64,000 bases of DNA from an uncultured Litoreibacter sp. (GCA_947494435.1 CANLUY010000003.1:29209-93208), one strand, 5' to 3'. Counted from the stretch's first letter, positions 17,115-27,730 are shown. Made by a program: numbers and translations. The notes: generated from the sequence alone by a model not told the origin.

Positions 17115-17687
17115 ATGCCTAAAGGCCGAATTCTAACACCAAACGAGCGCTTGGCGATAGTGCGTGAGGCGGCGAAAGGTGCTGACGTGAAAGGGCTTGC
17201 CCTGCGATTTGGGGTAACGCGGCGAACGATCCACTACACAATCAAGCGCGAAAAAGATCGGCGTCGGGACACTGGGATAAGAACTGCCGCCGCAAGCGTA
17301 ACGGTGACACCGGACGAGATGGATGCGTTTGATCTGGCGATTTCAAAACATGGATTTGGCAGTCGGGCAGACGCATTGCGGGCGCTGATGCAGGCTACGA
17401 ATGGCATTTTTGTCCCCGATGATCACCTGTCTGGCGAGCTGGCCGGGTTCCGTGCTGCCCTGAATCGTGTTGGTAACAACGTCACCCAGATTGCGAGGCG
17501 GATGAACGAAGCAAAGAAGCGCGGAATGCCTGCGCCGTGGTCGGACAGGCAATACGAGGAAATCAGAGCGCTCGCAGGTCTGATTTTGGAGATGGGGGAT
17601 CAAGCTGATTTGCTCATCAAGCGGCGCAAGGATGCCATGACGGTGACGGTGAACGAGGTGTTGAGGGAGTTTGCTCTTGGCACGTAA
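17115..17687 (+). CDS. mobC: MobC/VirD1-like mobilisation accessory protein with N-terminal HTH
   Basis: HTH (VKGLALRFGVTRRTIHYTIK) followed by MobC-like GFRAALNRVGNNVTQIARRMNEAKKRG. Confidence 0.78.
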   Translation: MPKGRILTPNERLAIVREAAKGADVKGLALRFGVTRRTIHYTIKREKDRRRDTGIRTAAASVTVTPDEMDAFDLAISKHGFGSRADALRALMQATNGIFVPDDHLSGELAGFRAALNRVGNNVTQIARRMNEAKKRGMPAPWSDRQYEEIRALAGLILEMGDQADLLIKRRKDAMTVTVNEVLREFALGT

Positions 17688-20457
17688 TAGCGCCGTCGAG
17701 GCTGTCACAGGTGAGGTGTTCCGTGAGGGATGGGACCGTGTTCGCGGTTCTATGCAAGGTCTCAACAGCAAGAAGCATGGACAACTCTATCGCGCTGCAC
17801 GTGGTCATCGATCGGCGGTGTTCAAGGCCATCAAGAACGGTGGGACGCACACGAAGGGCCAGCTCAGCAATCAGCTTTCCTATATCACGCGCGATAATAA
17901 GCTGGCGCACTTCGTGGATAGTCGCGGGACCTTTGATGGGAAAACCAAGTTCGAAGACAAAGACATCAAAAAGATCACGGACCGGTTTGCCGAGCGTTGG
18001 GACAGTGGATTTCGCCCAAAGATGGGCAATACCACGCACATGCTCATGTCATTCCCGAAAGGTACGAAGTCGGAGGACGTGAGAGACATCGCATCTGACG
18101 TATGCGAGCGGTTCTTTGAAACTGATGAAGGGCACTTCGACTATGTGATTGCCGTTCACAAGGATCGGGATCACCCGCACGCTCATATCGTCTTGAATAG
18201 GCGGTCCCAGGAGGGAGAGTTCTTCTATCTGGGTCGTGATCATCGATTCAATTACGACGATTTCCGGCTCGCGATGGTGGAAGAGGCCGAGAAATATGGC
18301 GTGAAGTTGGAAGCGACGCGCCGGGTTGATCGCGGCGTTGTTCACTATCCGCCTAGGACGCGAGAAATCTATGCGGTCAAGCAAGACGCTGAAAATGGTG
18401 TGGTGCGTGAACCCGAGCAGAGAGAGCGGGTAGGGCGCGATCTTGCACGGACGTTGGCTGAAATTGCCAGCACGAGACTTGTTTATCACTCGCTCGCTGC
18501 GGAGGCCTCAGCCGACAGCCGAGAAGAAATATCCGAGGCCCTTCTGAAAGCGGCAGAGCTTTTGGGCAAGGGAACAACCATTCAGCATGATGGAGACATT
18601 TACATGGGAGCCGCCGAGGACTTTGACGATCTGAAGGGGCAGTATGCCGATACTGTTGAGGAAGTGCAGGCCCGCATCGCACGGCTTCCTGAAGGTGAAC
18701 GGGCGGCCAATGAACGAAGGCTGAACGACATCCAAGTCGGCCTCCGTCGGATGCAGCCGCTTGGTCTGCGATCTGTGACGCTTGAGCAAAAGCCTTCAGA
18801 GGGCGGTATTTATTCTGAGACGAATATCAACAGCGAACTTGTTGGGCGATTGGAGGATGGAAGCACGCGCGCCCAGATTGACAACGCTTTGCGAGGGACC
18901 GGGATCAGCGCTGATACCGTCGTCAACCGCATCGCGACCGGCGCACCAAATGCGGCGTTAGAGCGTCAATGGATTGCTGACGATCTTGCAAAAGTTGCCG
19001 AGGCACAGGGTTTAAACCTGGAGCGCAAGGACGATCTTGAGGTTGCACGAGAGCGCTTGAACCAAGTGCATGTAGAGTTGGGCACGGCCCTTGAGCGGGC
19101 AGAGGTGCTGCGCGATGACGGCGTGATTGAAGAAACTCGCGAAATTCGCTTCCACTTTGATCAGGAGCGTCTGGACGATACCACACGGGCGGTGCGCCAA
19201 GAATTGAGAGGGCAGGGGGTCAATGAAGCGCAGCTTGACGCCCGTGTCGTTGAGATTGAAAACCGGGCGTTTGACCGGGTTGAAGCAGAGCAGCGGGACT
19301 ATCTCGCAACGCGGCCTGAAATTCTTTCTGATCCAGGGGCTGTCTACCGCACAGACGAAGAGGGTAGGGGGCGGATCACAGATCGGGAGCTAGCGGATCG
19401 GCTTGATCGGGAGATTGACATCATCCTTGACCGTTCGCCTGCCAATCAGAGCATTTCCGAGGCCGTCGCGTCCGATTTCAAGGACCGCTACCCCGACATG
19501 CCGGATCACGTTGCACGAGGCTTGGGCGATACCTACGAGACGAGCTTCCGTTTGAATAATGAGCAGGAGTTGCGCGAGGCAGAGCTTGAAGCCGCTGATG
19601 TTGAGACAGCACGAGAAGCTGCGCTTGAAGCGAACCGGTTCGACAGCGGTATCGCGAAGACGGAAGAGGATGGAATTTCCGCCGCAGAGCGCCGTGCGCT
19701 GGTCACAGAGATTGAGGCCAACGTAAGAGAGGGCGCAAACGACGATGACCGGCCTTACGCTGACGACCGGTTTGAGCAACTGGTGAGAGAGCGCGACCGG
19801 CTGGAAGCCAATGGAGCCAGCTTGCAACAACGCGTAACTCTGGCGACGGAGTTTACCCAACTTTCTCTTGCCCGTCAGAACGATGAGCTTAGTCCCGAAG
19901 AAGCGCGGCGAGCCGATGCGATCTTGCGTGACACTGCCGATAAGTATGGCAGGCAGATGCTCGACGGCCTTCAACGTGAAGATACGCGCGAATTTATGTC
20001 GATACATGATGAAGGGTATTTCAGCCAAGACGAGAAAGCTGACGAGTTTGAGATAGAACGACGCAGAGACTATAGGCTTGCCATACAACCCTACCAGACA
20101 AAGCAGATTGAAAACCCAGAAATCCGGCGTGTGATTGAGCATGAGATGTCCGACGATGCTTCGCCGTCGCTGGCAACGGACGAACAGCGTCTTAGCTATC
20201 GCGAGCAGGTTGAAAATGAGCTTGATGACGAGCAAATTGAGCGGTTGCAGGAAGGTGACAGCGACGCTTTGGAGAACCTGTCTGACGATAGGCTAGACCG
20301 TCTCTACGTTGCGAAAGCCTATCTGCAATCGGATGCAGCAACGGCGAACTCTGAAGCTTATCGTGAGGTCGTGGAAGAGATCGCCGAAGAGCAGTATGAG
20401 TTGCAACGAGACCGGCTGGTCGACTCTGAACGCGAAGGAGGGCCGGTCCATGGGTAA
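17671..20457 (+). CDS. virD2: VirD2-type relaxase/mobilisation nuclease (928 aa)
   Basis: SYITRDNK, MLMSFPKGT, YVIAVHKDRDHPHAHIVLNRR three-His motif; long charged C-terminal tail. Confidence 0.9.
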   Translation: MLLARNSAVEAVTGEVFREGWDRVRGSMQGLNSKKHGQLYRAARGHRSAVFKAIKNGGTHTKGQLSNQLSYITRDNKLAHFVDSRGTFDGKTKFEDKDIKKITDRFAERWDSGFRPKMGNTTHMLMSFPKGTKSEDVRDIASDVCERFFETDEGHFDYVIAVHKDRDHPHAHIVLNRRSQEGEFFYLGRDHRFNYDDFRLAMVEEAEKYGVKLEATRRVDRGVVHYPPRTREIYAVKQDAENGVVREPEQRERVGRDLARTLAEIASTRLVYHSLAAEASADSREEISEALLKAAELLGKGTTIQHDGDIYMGAAEDFDDLKGQYADTVEEVQARIARLPEGERAANERRLNDIQVGLRRMQPLGLRSVTLEQKPSEGGIYSETNINSELVGRLEDGSTRAQIDNALRGTGISADTVVNRIATGAPNAALERQWIADDLAKVAEAQGLNLERKDDLEVARERLNQVHVELGTALERAEVLRDDGVIEETREIRFHFDQERLDDTTRAVRQELRGQGVNEAQLDARVVEIENRAFDRVEAEQRDYLATRPEILSDPGAVYRTDEEGRGRITDRELADRLDREIDIILDRSPANQSISEAVASDFKDRYPDMPDHVARGLGDTYETSFRLNNEQELREAELEAADVETAREAALEANRFDSGIAKTEEDGISAAERRALVTEIEANVREGANDDDRPYADDRFEQLVRERDRLEANGASLQQRVTLATEFTQLSLARQNDELSPEEARRADAILRDTADKYGRQMLDGLQREDTREFMSIHDEGYFSQDEKADEFEIERRRDYRLAIQPYQTKQIENPEIRRVIEHEMSDDASPSLATDEQRLSYREQVENELDDEQIERLQEGDSDALENLSDDRLDRLYVAKAYLQSDAATANSEAYREVVEEIAEEQYELQRDRLVDSEREGGPVHG

Positions 20458-22576
20458 GGGTCGCATCGCATTTGGCGTTCTCATTCTTACACTGTTGGCG
20501 CTCGCCATCGGCTATGTCGTTTCTTCTGCTGTGTTGACGTTCAAGGACCTCGGTTTCCAGGCTGAGATCGACTTTTTCTATCTAGCAGAGAACTACCTAT
20601 ATCTTCGCCAGTTCAGGCCTGATGACTTCCGGCTTGTGAACCTCATCATGGCTGGGATCGGCATTACTGGTTTGATGATGAGTGTTGCCGTGTCCGGTTC
20701 GGCGTTGACCAAGTTCGGCCTCACGCATTGGCAAAAGACCGGGGAACTGGCGAAAAACGGGTTTTTTGGAAAGCCTGGAACAGGGTTTATTCTCGGCAAA
20801 CTGGTGAAGCCAAAACGAAAAGGCAAATACCTGGTTGCAAAGACCTTCCCGCACGCGCTGATTGTTGCGCCGACCGGTCGAGGCAAGACGAGCGGTTTCG
20901 TCATACCCAATCTTCTAACGTGGGAAGGCTCTGCCGTTGTCCTGGATGTGAAGGGGGAGAACTTTGAGGCGACCGCGCGACATCGTCGCCAACAGGGCGA
21001 TAAGATCTTCCGCTTTGCGCCGACCGATTTTGAGGATCGCAGAACCCATCGCTATAACCCTTTGCTTCGCATTTCTGAATTGAAGGACGCGGCTCAGCAA
21101 CAGATGGAGCTGCAACTGCTCGCAACACTGTTTCTGCAGAATGAGAACGACCGCGTTCAAGGTCTCTTGAAAGGAGGTATCGATCTATTCGTTGCCGCCG
21201 GTCTCTTAGCATTCGAGCGGAAGAAGCCCACGCTTGGAGAAATCTACCGCATTGCGGCATCTGGCGGGAACAAGCAGAAGGAATATATGGCGCGCGGCGT
21301 TGAGGTGGAGAACGAAGCTGCGAAGCTGATTTTCACGCGGCTTGCTTCAACCAACAACGAGACGCTGACTTCTTACGTGTCGTTGCTAATGACTTCGGGC
21401 TTGGACCAATGGCAGAACCCGGCGATTGACGCTGCAACACAGGAGTCTGACTTCGATTTTCGGAGAATTCGAAAGGAGCCGTTCAGTGTCTACATAATTG
21501 TCCAGCCGCTGATGGTCGAACCAATGGCACCATTGATCCGTCTGTTCTTTTCCGACCTTCTGGCGTCGATGCAGGACAAAGAGCCGGGTCCAGACGAGCC
21601 GTGGCCGGTCATGATTATGCTCGATGAGTTTAACCGGCTTGGAAAAATGCCCATTGTGACGAAGAGCATCGAGACCTTGCGCGCATACCGTGGGCACCTC
21701 GCAATTGTCACCCAAACGATTCCAGCGCTTGATGAAATATATGGGGAAAACACCCGACGCGCGTTGCAAGGGAACGCTGGGGTTAAGCTTTACCTTACCC
21801 CATCGGATGAAAAGACGGTCGAAGAACTAACTAAGGCTGTCGGAAAGACGACAAAGAAGGTTGTCACGCAGTCGCGGGCGATCGGCAAAATGCCCTTTGA
21901 GGGTCGCAGTCAGTCGGTGAGGACGGAGGAAGTTTCATTGCTTCCGGAGGACGAAGCCAGGCGCTTGCCTCTTGATGACATCGTTATGGTGATCGACGCG
22001 CAAATGCCTATCCGAGCAAAGCGTATCGAGTATTTTAGCGATCCTTTCTTTAAGGGCATCCATGCTGCTCAGAAAGGGGATCTTCCTTTCCCTGAGAAAG
22101 AAGTATCCACTTCGACCGCTTCAGTCGAAGTTGAAACTCAGGAAGAGGATTTGATAGTCGAGGCCGCAGTTGAAAAGCCTTCACCAAAGCCAAGAGTAAG
22201 TCCATCGACTGATGTGTCGGCCTCATCACCTGCGGCGACGCCGACACCACCGCTAGAGCAAGGCAAATTGCCAATTGAACCTGTTGATCGTCCAGCTCCG
22301 CCGCGCGAGTCTATTCAAATGGCTATGGCAACCAAACAACGTGAGACACTGCGGACGTCCAAAAGAAAGAAGGCCAAGGGTGTGGTGGCAGTAGATGCGG
22401 ATCAGCAGCGTCAAATCGAATTGAACCTGGCGATACAAACCGAGTTGACCTTAGAAGGGCCGACCGATGGGGATGTAGCCGAGCTGCAAAAGGCCATGGG
22501 TGATCTGGAAGACTTCAGAGATAGCTTGCCTGACAATGAGGACATTGCGCAGGGACCGACAGCGAAAGCTGTTTAG
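20450..22576 (+). CDS. virD4: VirD4/TraG-type coupling protein
   Basis: ALIVAPTGRGKTSGFVIPNLL Walker A, VVLDVKGENFEATARHRR, VMIMLDEFNRLGKMP Walker B; start ATG 20450. Confidence 0.95.
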   Translation: MGKGRIAFGVLILTLLALAIGYVVSSAVLTFKDLGFQAEIDFFYLAENYLYLRQFRPDDFRLVNLIMAGIGITGLMMSVAVSGSALTKFGLTHWQKTGELAKNGFFGKPGTGFILGKLVKPKRKGKYLVAKTFPHALIVAPTGRGKTSGFVIPNLLTWEGSAVVLDVKGENFEATARHRRQQGDKIFRFAPTDFEDRRTHRYNPLLRISELKDAAQQQMELQLLATLFLQNENDRVQGLLKGGIDLFVAAGLLAFERKKPTLGEIYRIAASGGNKQKEYMARGVEVENEAAKLIFTRLASTNNETLTSYVSLLMTSGLDQWQNPAIDAATQESDFDFRRIRKEPFSVYIIVQPLMVEPMAPLIRLFFSDLLASMQDKEPGPDEPWPVMIMLDEFNRLGKMPIVTKSIETLRAYRGHLAIVTQTIPALDEIYGENTRRALQGNAGVKLYLTPSDEKTVEELTKAVGKTTKKVVTQSRAIGKMPFEGRSQSVRTEEVSLLPEDEARRLPLDDIVMVIDAQMPIRAKRIEYFSDPFFKGIHAAQKGDLPFPEKEVSTSTASVEVETQEEDLIVEAAVEKPSPKPRVSPSTDVSASSPAATPTPPLEQGKLPIEPVDRPAPPRESIQMAMATKQRETLRTSKRKKAKGVVAVDADQQRQIELNLAIQTELTLEGPTDGDVAELQKAMGDLEDFRDSLPDNEDIAQGPTAKAV

Positions 22577-22590
22577 GAGGGCAGGGCGCT

Positions 22591-22866
22591 TCAATGCAGC
22601 GTCCGCGGAGGATAATCGAATAGGATTACGTGGAATCCTTCTGGATCGGAAGGCGGTGCAACGAGCAGGAATGTTTCGTGGGATCCGTCCTTCCGATACA
22701 GGCATCGGTATCGGCCTTTGTTGTCCCCTTCGTCTGTGATTTCATCGTATCGACAGGTGTACGTGATCCCGGCGCTCTCCCATTCCGAGAGTCCAGACAA
22801 AGTGATCAAAGAGAGTGGCTTACCATTGAGCATGATGAGCTTTTGATCAACGACGACTTGTTCCAT
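22591..22866 (-). CDS. Hypothetical protein
   Basis: 91 aa ORF with plausible start, convergent to virD4. Confidence 0.5.
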   Translation of the reverse strand: MEQVVVDQKLIMLNGKPLSLITLSGLSEWESAGITYTCRYDEITDEGDNKGRYRCLYRKDGSHETFLLVAPPSDPEGFHVILFDYPPRTLH

Positions 22867-22890
22867 CGGCAGCCACCTCTTTAAGCGAAG

Positions 22891-22909
22891 ACGGCCCGCA
22901 ATGCGGGCC
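22891..22909. terminator. Hairpin CGGCCCGC-AAT-GCGGGCCG between virB6 and the 91-aa ORF
   Basis: 8-bp perfect inverted repeat; no long T-tract. Confidence 0.5.
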
Positions 22910-22929
22910 GCTCAGGTGATGTTCAATAA

Positions 22930-24021
22930 CTAGCGCCCGATTCGCTTGTTCCTGTCGATTTGCGCCTGGTAGTTTGGTGCCTGACCCGAACCCGGGCTCG
23001 CTTGAGATGGATTGTTTGCTGGAGCTGGTTGGGTTGCGATACTAGGCCGTCTCATCGGCATTTCACCAAGACCCATCATTGAGCGTGCCCGAAGTGCAGC
23101 ATACTCGGAACCCGTAGCATTCCCCATCAGATATCGGCTTTGCGCTTGTTGTGATCCGGCTAGTGCGCGACCAAAGGCGTAGCTGCCGCCCAAGCCACCA
23201 GAGATAGCTGGCAACATAATGTTACCGGAGATGGCCCTCACGATGAATGGGGTTGCAAGGATGAAGCCTTTCGCCATCAGTACCATCATGAAGAATGGGA
23301 CTAATGCACCAATGTTGGGTGCTGCGGCTGGGTCCCCTAATTCTCCAAGCATAGATGTAGAGACGCCAGTGATGGTTGAAAAAACGCCAGCGATGATGAT
23401 TGGGTACATTGCGAAGGACACCAGAGCCGTTAGCCAACGTGCGAAGTAGTCTTTAGTGACGTCGAACAACGTTAAGAAAATCATGATTGGCGCGAGTCCA
23501 AGCAGTAAAGCGATCATCAATCGCGAAGCGACCATTAGGAAAGCGGCAAGTGCGCCAAGAAGGGAAAGAAGAAATACGCCCAAATTGGAAAGTATTGCTC
23601 CCGCCATCCAGTTTAGTTCCTCTCCAGCGGCGTTTAGGTAGTCGCCAAAGCGGGCGATCATCCTGTCGAACTCCTCTGCGTAAGTACCAGATGGGCCAGG
23701 TGCGCCGCCGCCTACTGCGGCGATTAATGATCCTGCGATGCTATCGATCCCATTGAGTATTGCGGATGACAACACGTTAAACTGCGTCCAATTCTGAGCA
23801 AAGATGCCTATCATTACAATCTTGAAGCCCAGCCAAAGAGCCGACCTTCCGTCCATCGAGCGATATTGAAAGATCATGTTGATCGCGACGAGCATTAGGA
23901 CGAGTGTGACGGCCACTGTCGTTACGGTTCCGACAGTTGCTGCAATTGCCCCAAACTGGGTTTCGGCGGAGTCATCGAGGAAGCCTTGTGCTTCGTCTAC
24001 GATGAATGAAACGACGCTCAT
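22930..24021 (-). CDS. virB6: VirB6-type T4SS inner membrane protein
   Basis: Multi-pass membrane protein with GLAPIMIFLTLFDVTKDYFARWL typical of VirB6/TrbL. Confidence 0.88.
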   Translation of the reverse strand: MSVVSFIVDEAQGFLDDSAETQFGAIAATVGTVTTVAVTLVLMLVAINMIFQYRSMDGRSALWLGFKIVMIGIFAQNWTQFNVLSSAILNGIDSIAGSLIAAVGGGAPGPSGTYAEEFDRMIARFGDYLNAAGEELNWMAGAILSNLGVFLLSLLGALAAFLMVASRLMIALLLGLAPIMIFLTLFDVTKDYFARWLTALVSFAMYPIIIAGVFSTITGVSTSMLGELGDPAAAPNIGALVPFFMMVLMAKGFILATPFIVRAISGNIMLPAISGGLGGSYAFGRALAGSQQAQSRYLMGNATGSEYAALRARSMMGLGEMPMRRPSIATQPAPANNPSQASPGSGQAPNYQAQIDRNKRIGR

Positions 24022-24035
24022 AGTTATCTCCTATG

Positions 24036-24437
24036 CTACCAATTTCCTTCTATTTCGCACAGCTCACGAGCCTCGGTCCGTAGCGCATTGTAGCGACTGA
24101 AGTGTTCTTCGTCGGCTGCTCGTAAAGCGTCCCTATCGCCACCGAGGTAGTTGTCGTTAAAGTATTGAACAGCGCCATCCCAGGTCGGAAAACGAGTTTC
24201 GCATGAGCATTCCTGAGCTTCGACAACTCGTTCGACGCCTTGCGCGCGGTAGATAGTCTGGATCACGAGGCGCTTGTAGCGCTCTCGTGAAGGTAGTTCA
24301 GCCATCCATTCAGGTTCAATGGGGCGGTCCTGACAGAATTCATGCTCGGTCCCAATCGTTGGGACCAATCCTTGGGCAGACGCGCAGACGGGAGATAGGC
24401 TGATAATCGCGGCAGAAACGAAAGTGTTCAATTTCAT
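24036..24437 (-). CDS. Small secreted T4SS-locus protein
   Basis: MKLNTFVSAAIISLSPVCASAQG signal peptide; Cys pairs. Confidence 0.55.
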   Translation of the reverse strand: MKLNTFVSAAIISLSPVCASAQGLVPTIGTEHEFCQDRPIEPEWMAELPSRERYKRLVIQTIYRAQGVERVVEAQECSCETRFPTWDGAVQYFNDNYLGGDRDALRAADEEHFSRYNALRTEARELCEIEGNW

Positions 24438-24655
24438 GCTGTTTTCTCCTGTTTTCCTCGCATCTCTTCTTCTGAGAACTCGTACTGCAACAGGACGGTA
24501 TACATTGGTTGATGGCCCTGAAAATGGGTCATGGAGATGATTTCCCAACCGTCCAGTGTGTAGGAAGCGATAGTGTCTTCCATTTCCTGAATGCTGAATT
24601 TCTTCCCGCCATTGAAGGTCAGGATTTTTGGCATGTAGCTTTTCCCATTGCTCAT
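24434..24655 (-). CDS. Hypothetical protein within the virB operon
   Basis: MSNGKSYMPKILTFNGGKKFSIQEMEDTIASYTLDGWEIISM...; 4-nt overlaps on both sides. Confidence 0.6.
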   Translation of the reverse strand: MSNGKSYMPKILTFNGGKKFSIQEMEDTIASYTLDGWEIISMTHFQGHQPMYTVLLQYEFSEEEMRGKQEKTA

Positions 24656-25641
24656 TCTTGGGCCCCCTTTTCCAGTTCTGTCCCAGGCAAATAGAATTCG
24701 GTAATCCCACGCTTGCCGTCTTCACGGCCCGCTTGGATAATCACGTCAATTGAGCTTTCGATGTAGTCTACCATATCCCTATAAGGTATTGGGACTTCTG
24801 TCTTTAACGCTGCGATTGCTAGGCGTTGGACCGCCAGTTGAGGCGTTTCCGCGTGCAGGGTGGTCATAGAACCGCCATGGCCAGTGTTGATGGCCTCAAG
24901 GAAAGTCATGGCCTCTTTACCGCGTACCTCGCCCAGTATGATCCTGTCTGGGCGCATCCGGAGAGTGGAAGTCAGCAAGATATCGGCCGTCTGGTGCGGT
25001 GCGTCGCGGTTTGAAATCAGCGTGACCGAATTCGGTTGCGACGGAAGCAGCTCTGCTGCTTCTTCAATGGTCAAGATCCTTTCAACGTCATCGACGTAAG
25101 AAAGGATTTTCCGTGCCGCCACTGTCTTCCCTGTAGACGTTCCGCCAGAGACGATCATGTTGAGCTTGTTTTCAACGCAATGACGGATGGCTGCGTCAAT
25201 GTCACCGCTTGCCACGACTTGGCGAAGCTGTCGGTTCTTTTCTTGGCGCCGTTCTTCCAGCTTACGTTCTTTTCCGTAGAGGAAGCCCAATTTGATTGAA
25301 TCGAGTGGCAAGCTGGAAAAGAACCTCAAACTAATCGACATGCCCCGGTTTACGGCCGGAGGTGTGATAACCTGTGCTCGGATCGGGCGGTCAAGATAGC
25401 TGATTGAGACCGAGACGATGGGCTTGTCTTTGGAAAGTGGCGTTCCGGCGTCAGACGCGATCTGGTTGCCGAGGTCTTTGACTTGATCCTCTGTCAGAGT
25501 TTGTGAAAGGCGAGACATGAAATGGTCGCCTTGGAACTCTCCCCAGCAAGAGCCATCCGGGTTGATGCAGATTTCGATTACATCTTCCCGTTTGGCGTCC
25601 TCTAGCCGGTCAATTGAGGATTGAAGGTAGCTCAGCGACAT
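24652..25641 (-). CDS. virB11: VirB11-type ATPase
   Basis: MIVSGGTSTGKTVAARKILSYV Walker A, RILTIEEAAELLP, GEVRGKEAMTFLEAINTGHGGSMTTLHAETP. Confidence 0.95.
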   Translation of the reverse strand: MSLSYLQSSIDRLEDAKREDVIEICINPDGSCWGEFQGDHFMSRLSQTLTEDQVKDLGNQIASDAGTPLSKDKPIVSVSISYLDRPIRAQVITPPAVNRGMSISLRFFSSLPLDSIKLGFLYGKERKLEERRQEKNRQLRQVVASGDIDAAIRHCVENKLNMIVSGGTSTGKTVAARKILSYVDDVERILTIEEAAELLPSQPNSVTLISNRDAPHQTADILLTSTLRMRPDRIILGEVRGKEAMTFLEAINTGHGGSMTTLHAETPQLAVQRLAIAALKTEVPIPYRDMVDYIESSIDVIIQAGREDGKRGITEFYLPGTELEKGAQE

Positions 25642-25645
25642 AGGA

Positions 25646-27040
25646 TCAGAAAATCTCCAAGTCACGATCAACCATAACTGTGATGCGCGCTCCTTGGTCG
25701 ACGTAGATCACAGGTTTGATTGAAAGGTATTCACCGATGATACTGCCTGTTGCGTCGGCGAGGTTGTCGCCGACGTCTTCAAGCACATCCTCGGCAAGTT
25801 CATCTTCGGTTTGGTTTGCGGCAACGGTTGGCGCGGCGGATATCAGAGAAATTAGCGCTGCGGAGCCGAAGCGCTCGGTAAAGCGTGTGTCAACGAAACC
25901 AGTTGTTCCAGAGCGTCCAAGTTCATCGGCTCCAAAGGAGCTGATCTGAACGGATTGATTGGTCGGTAGGATGATGCGGTCCCAGGCAACGGTTACACGG
26001 CTTTGAGCAATCTCCGCACCAGAACGATAACGACCAATGAGTCGTGATCCAGCTGGGATGAGGAGGCGTGACCCGTCATAGCTGTAGACGTTCTCAGATG
26101 TGATCGCTCTTACTTGGCCCGCAAGCTCGCTAGAAATAGCGGTTTCCAAAGCTGCCTGAATGACGGTGCCCTGAATGACCGTATTTGAGGGATTTGCGAT
26201 AACTTCGGATTGGGTCACTTGAGATGGGAGGGCACCGTTGAGAACGAAGTCAGTGACATCTCCGAATGTACGTTCTGCCAGTTCGGTCCCTGGACCGCCA
26301 TTTGTTGCTCCGCCAAAGGCGATAGTTGGTGATTGTATGCGGGCTTCCTGGAAAGCGCGTTCCTCGTCCGCGCGGCGCTGTAATTCGGCCAAACGCCGAG
26401 CCTCTTCTTCGCGGCGCAGTCGCTCTTGTTCCCGCAAAAGCAGCTCGTCTTCGGTTGGACCAACAGGCGCAGGGGCGGGGGCATTTGCTTCCAATCGCGC
26501 TAGATCGAGGTCCATGCGGAGCTCTTGAAGCTCACGATCGCGCTCCGCCATTTCTGCGGCAAACTGTTCCTGTGCCGCTTCCGAAGCAGCCTGCAACTCT
26601 GCCAGTTGTGCTGTCAGCGCATTCATCGCGTCTGCAGCTGATGTGTCCTCTTCGACAACAGGTTCAGGGGCATTTTGTATCGCCTCAATCTGAGCTTGAA
26701 GTGCTGCGATCTGAGCAAGGAGTTCGGCATTGGGCTCAGGATTGGTAGCTGGGATTTCTACGATTTCAGGTTCGGGTGGGGCAGGGGGCACGAATGGATC
26801 GATTGCACCGAAGCCATCGCCCTCTGGTTGGAATTCGTCGGGTGTCGCGGTCGGCAACACGACTTCTTCCTCGGGTTGGTTCAACACGTAGAAGAATGCA
26901 CCCGCCATTCCGATCAAAGCGACAACGAGAATAGCGATTACAGGCGAGCGGCGTTCCGATGCAATTGGCGCGCCCACAGCACCGGCTTCGAGACGCGCAA
27001 GTCGTTGGTTAACTTCTGCTTGGTTCGGATCATCGCTCAT
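25646..27040 (-). CDS. virB10: VirB10-type T4SS protein
   Basis: Single TM, P/E-rich linker, C-terminal VIQGTVIQAALETAISSELAGQVRAITSENVYSYDGSRLLIPAGSRLIGRY. Confidence 0.95.
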   Translation of the reverse strand: MSDDPNQAEVNQRLARLEAGAVGAPIASERRSPVIAILVVALIGMAGAFFYVLNQPEEEVVLPTATPDEFQPEGDGFGAIDPFVPPAPPEPEIVEIPATNPEPNAELLAQIAALQAQIEAIQNAPEPVVEEDTSAADAMNALTAQLAELQAASEAAQEQFAAEMAERDRELQELRMDLDLARLEANAPAPAPVGPTEDELLLREQERLRREEEARRLAELQRRADEERAFQEARIQSPTIAFGGATNGGPGTELAERTFGDVTDFVLNGALPSQVTQSEVIANPSNTVIQGTVIQAALETAISSELAGQVRAITSENVYSYDGSRLLIPAGSRLIGRYRSGAEIAQSRVTVAWDRIILPTNQSVQISSFGADELGRSGTTGFVDTRFTERFGSAALISLISAAPTVAANQTEDELAEDVLEDVGDNLADATGSIIGEYLSIKPVIYVDQGARITVMVDRDLEIF

Positions 27041-27729
27041 GATGTGCCCCCCGTTGCATTTGCTTGAATACAGACCACGGTTTCGCCAAGGCGCAGCGCC
27101 CATCGAGAGTTCACGCCAGATACGCGGATCACGCGAGGATCTGTCTGTTGTGAGTTGACGGTGCGCTCACGGCCGTTTGAGTAACGGAAGATTGCCGGAA
27201 CAGGCGCATTCCGAGCGAATTGGAAGTATGTGAACGTACCGTCATCCCAGACACGCGTTGGTGTGATCTCTGATCGAGAGCTTGCACCGTAGTTGTAGTT
27301 CGGTGCCTGTGCAGCGACGGCATTTTGAGGTCGTCTTTGTTCATCAGGATAGCGGAACTGGACCACATAGAAGGTGGGCGAGGACACTTCTCTCACGTTG
27401 AAATAGTAACTGCGGCGGTTGGTGTAGACGGTCACATTGGTATGGACGCCGCGCGCGACCGGCTTAATCGCGAACGCCTGCCCGCCAGGCACGCCATCAA
27501 GTTCAAATCCTTCGGTGTCGCCGGATAGGATCGAGCGGATGGTTTCGCCATCCCCAAATTCAACAGTGGTCACATGCGTGAGCGAGACATTCAGGCGGAA
27601 AACTTGACCGTCTTGATAGGTGGCAATTCGCACTCGCGCGTCGTTGGGGCCGCGGCGCGGCGTTGCTTCAGCAAGAGCTGTCGATGCGGTGAACATCAAT
27701 GCCAGCAGGGCTATTCCGAGACTGCGCAT
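27037..27729 (-). CDS. virB9: VirB9-type T4SS protein
   Basis: Signal peptide; RVWDDGTFTYFQFARNAPVPAIFRYSNGRE, WALRLGETVVCIQ. Confidence 0.93.
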   Translation of the reverse strand: MRSLGIALLALMFTASTALAEATPRRGPNDARVRIATYQDGQVFRLNVSLTHVTTVEFGDGETIRSILSGDTEGFELDGVPGGQAFAIKPVARGVHTNVTVYTNRRSYYFNVREVSSPTFYVVQFRYPDEQRRPQNAVAAQAPNYNYGASSRSEITPTRVWDDGTFTYFQFARNAPVPAIFRYSNGRERTVNSQQTDPRVIRVSGVNSRWALRLGETVVCIQANATGGTS

Positions 27730-27730
27730 A

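Noticed and set aside
16381-17136. 251-aa + strand ORF
   Set aside because: Runs antisense into the VirC1-like gene and through the GCGTG repeat field; low-complexity RVACRVS composition, not protein-like.
19390-20235. 281-aa minus-strand ORF
   Set aside because: Antisense to the relaxase coding sequence; no family features.
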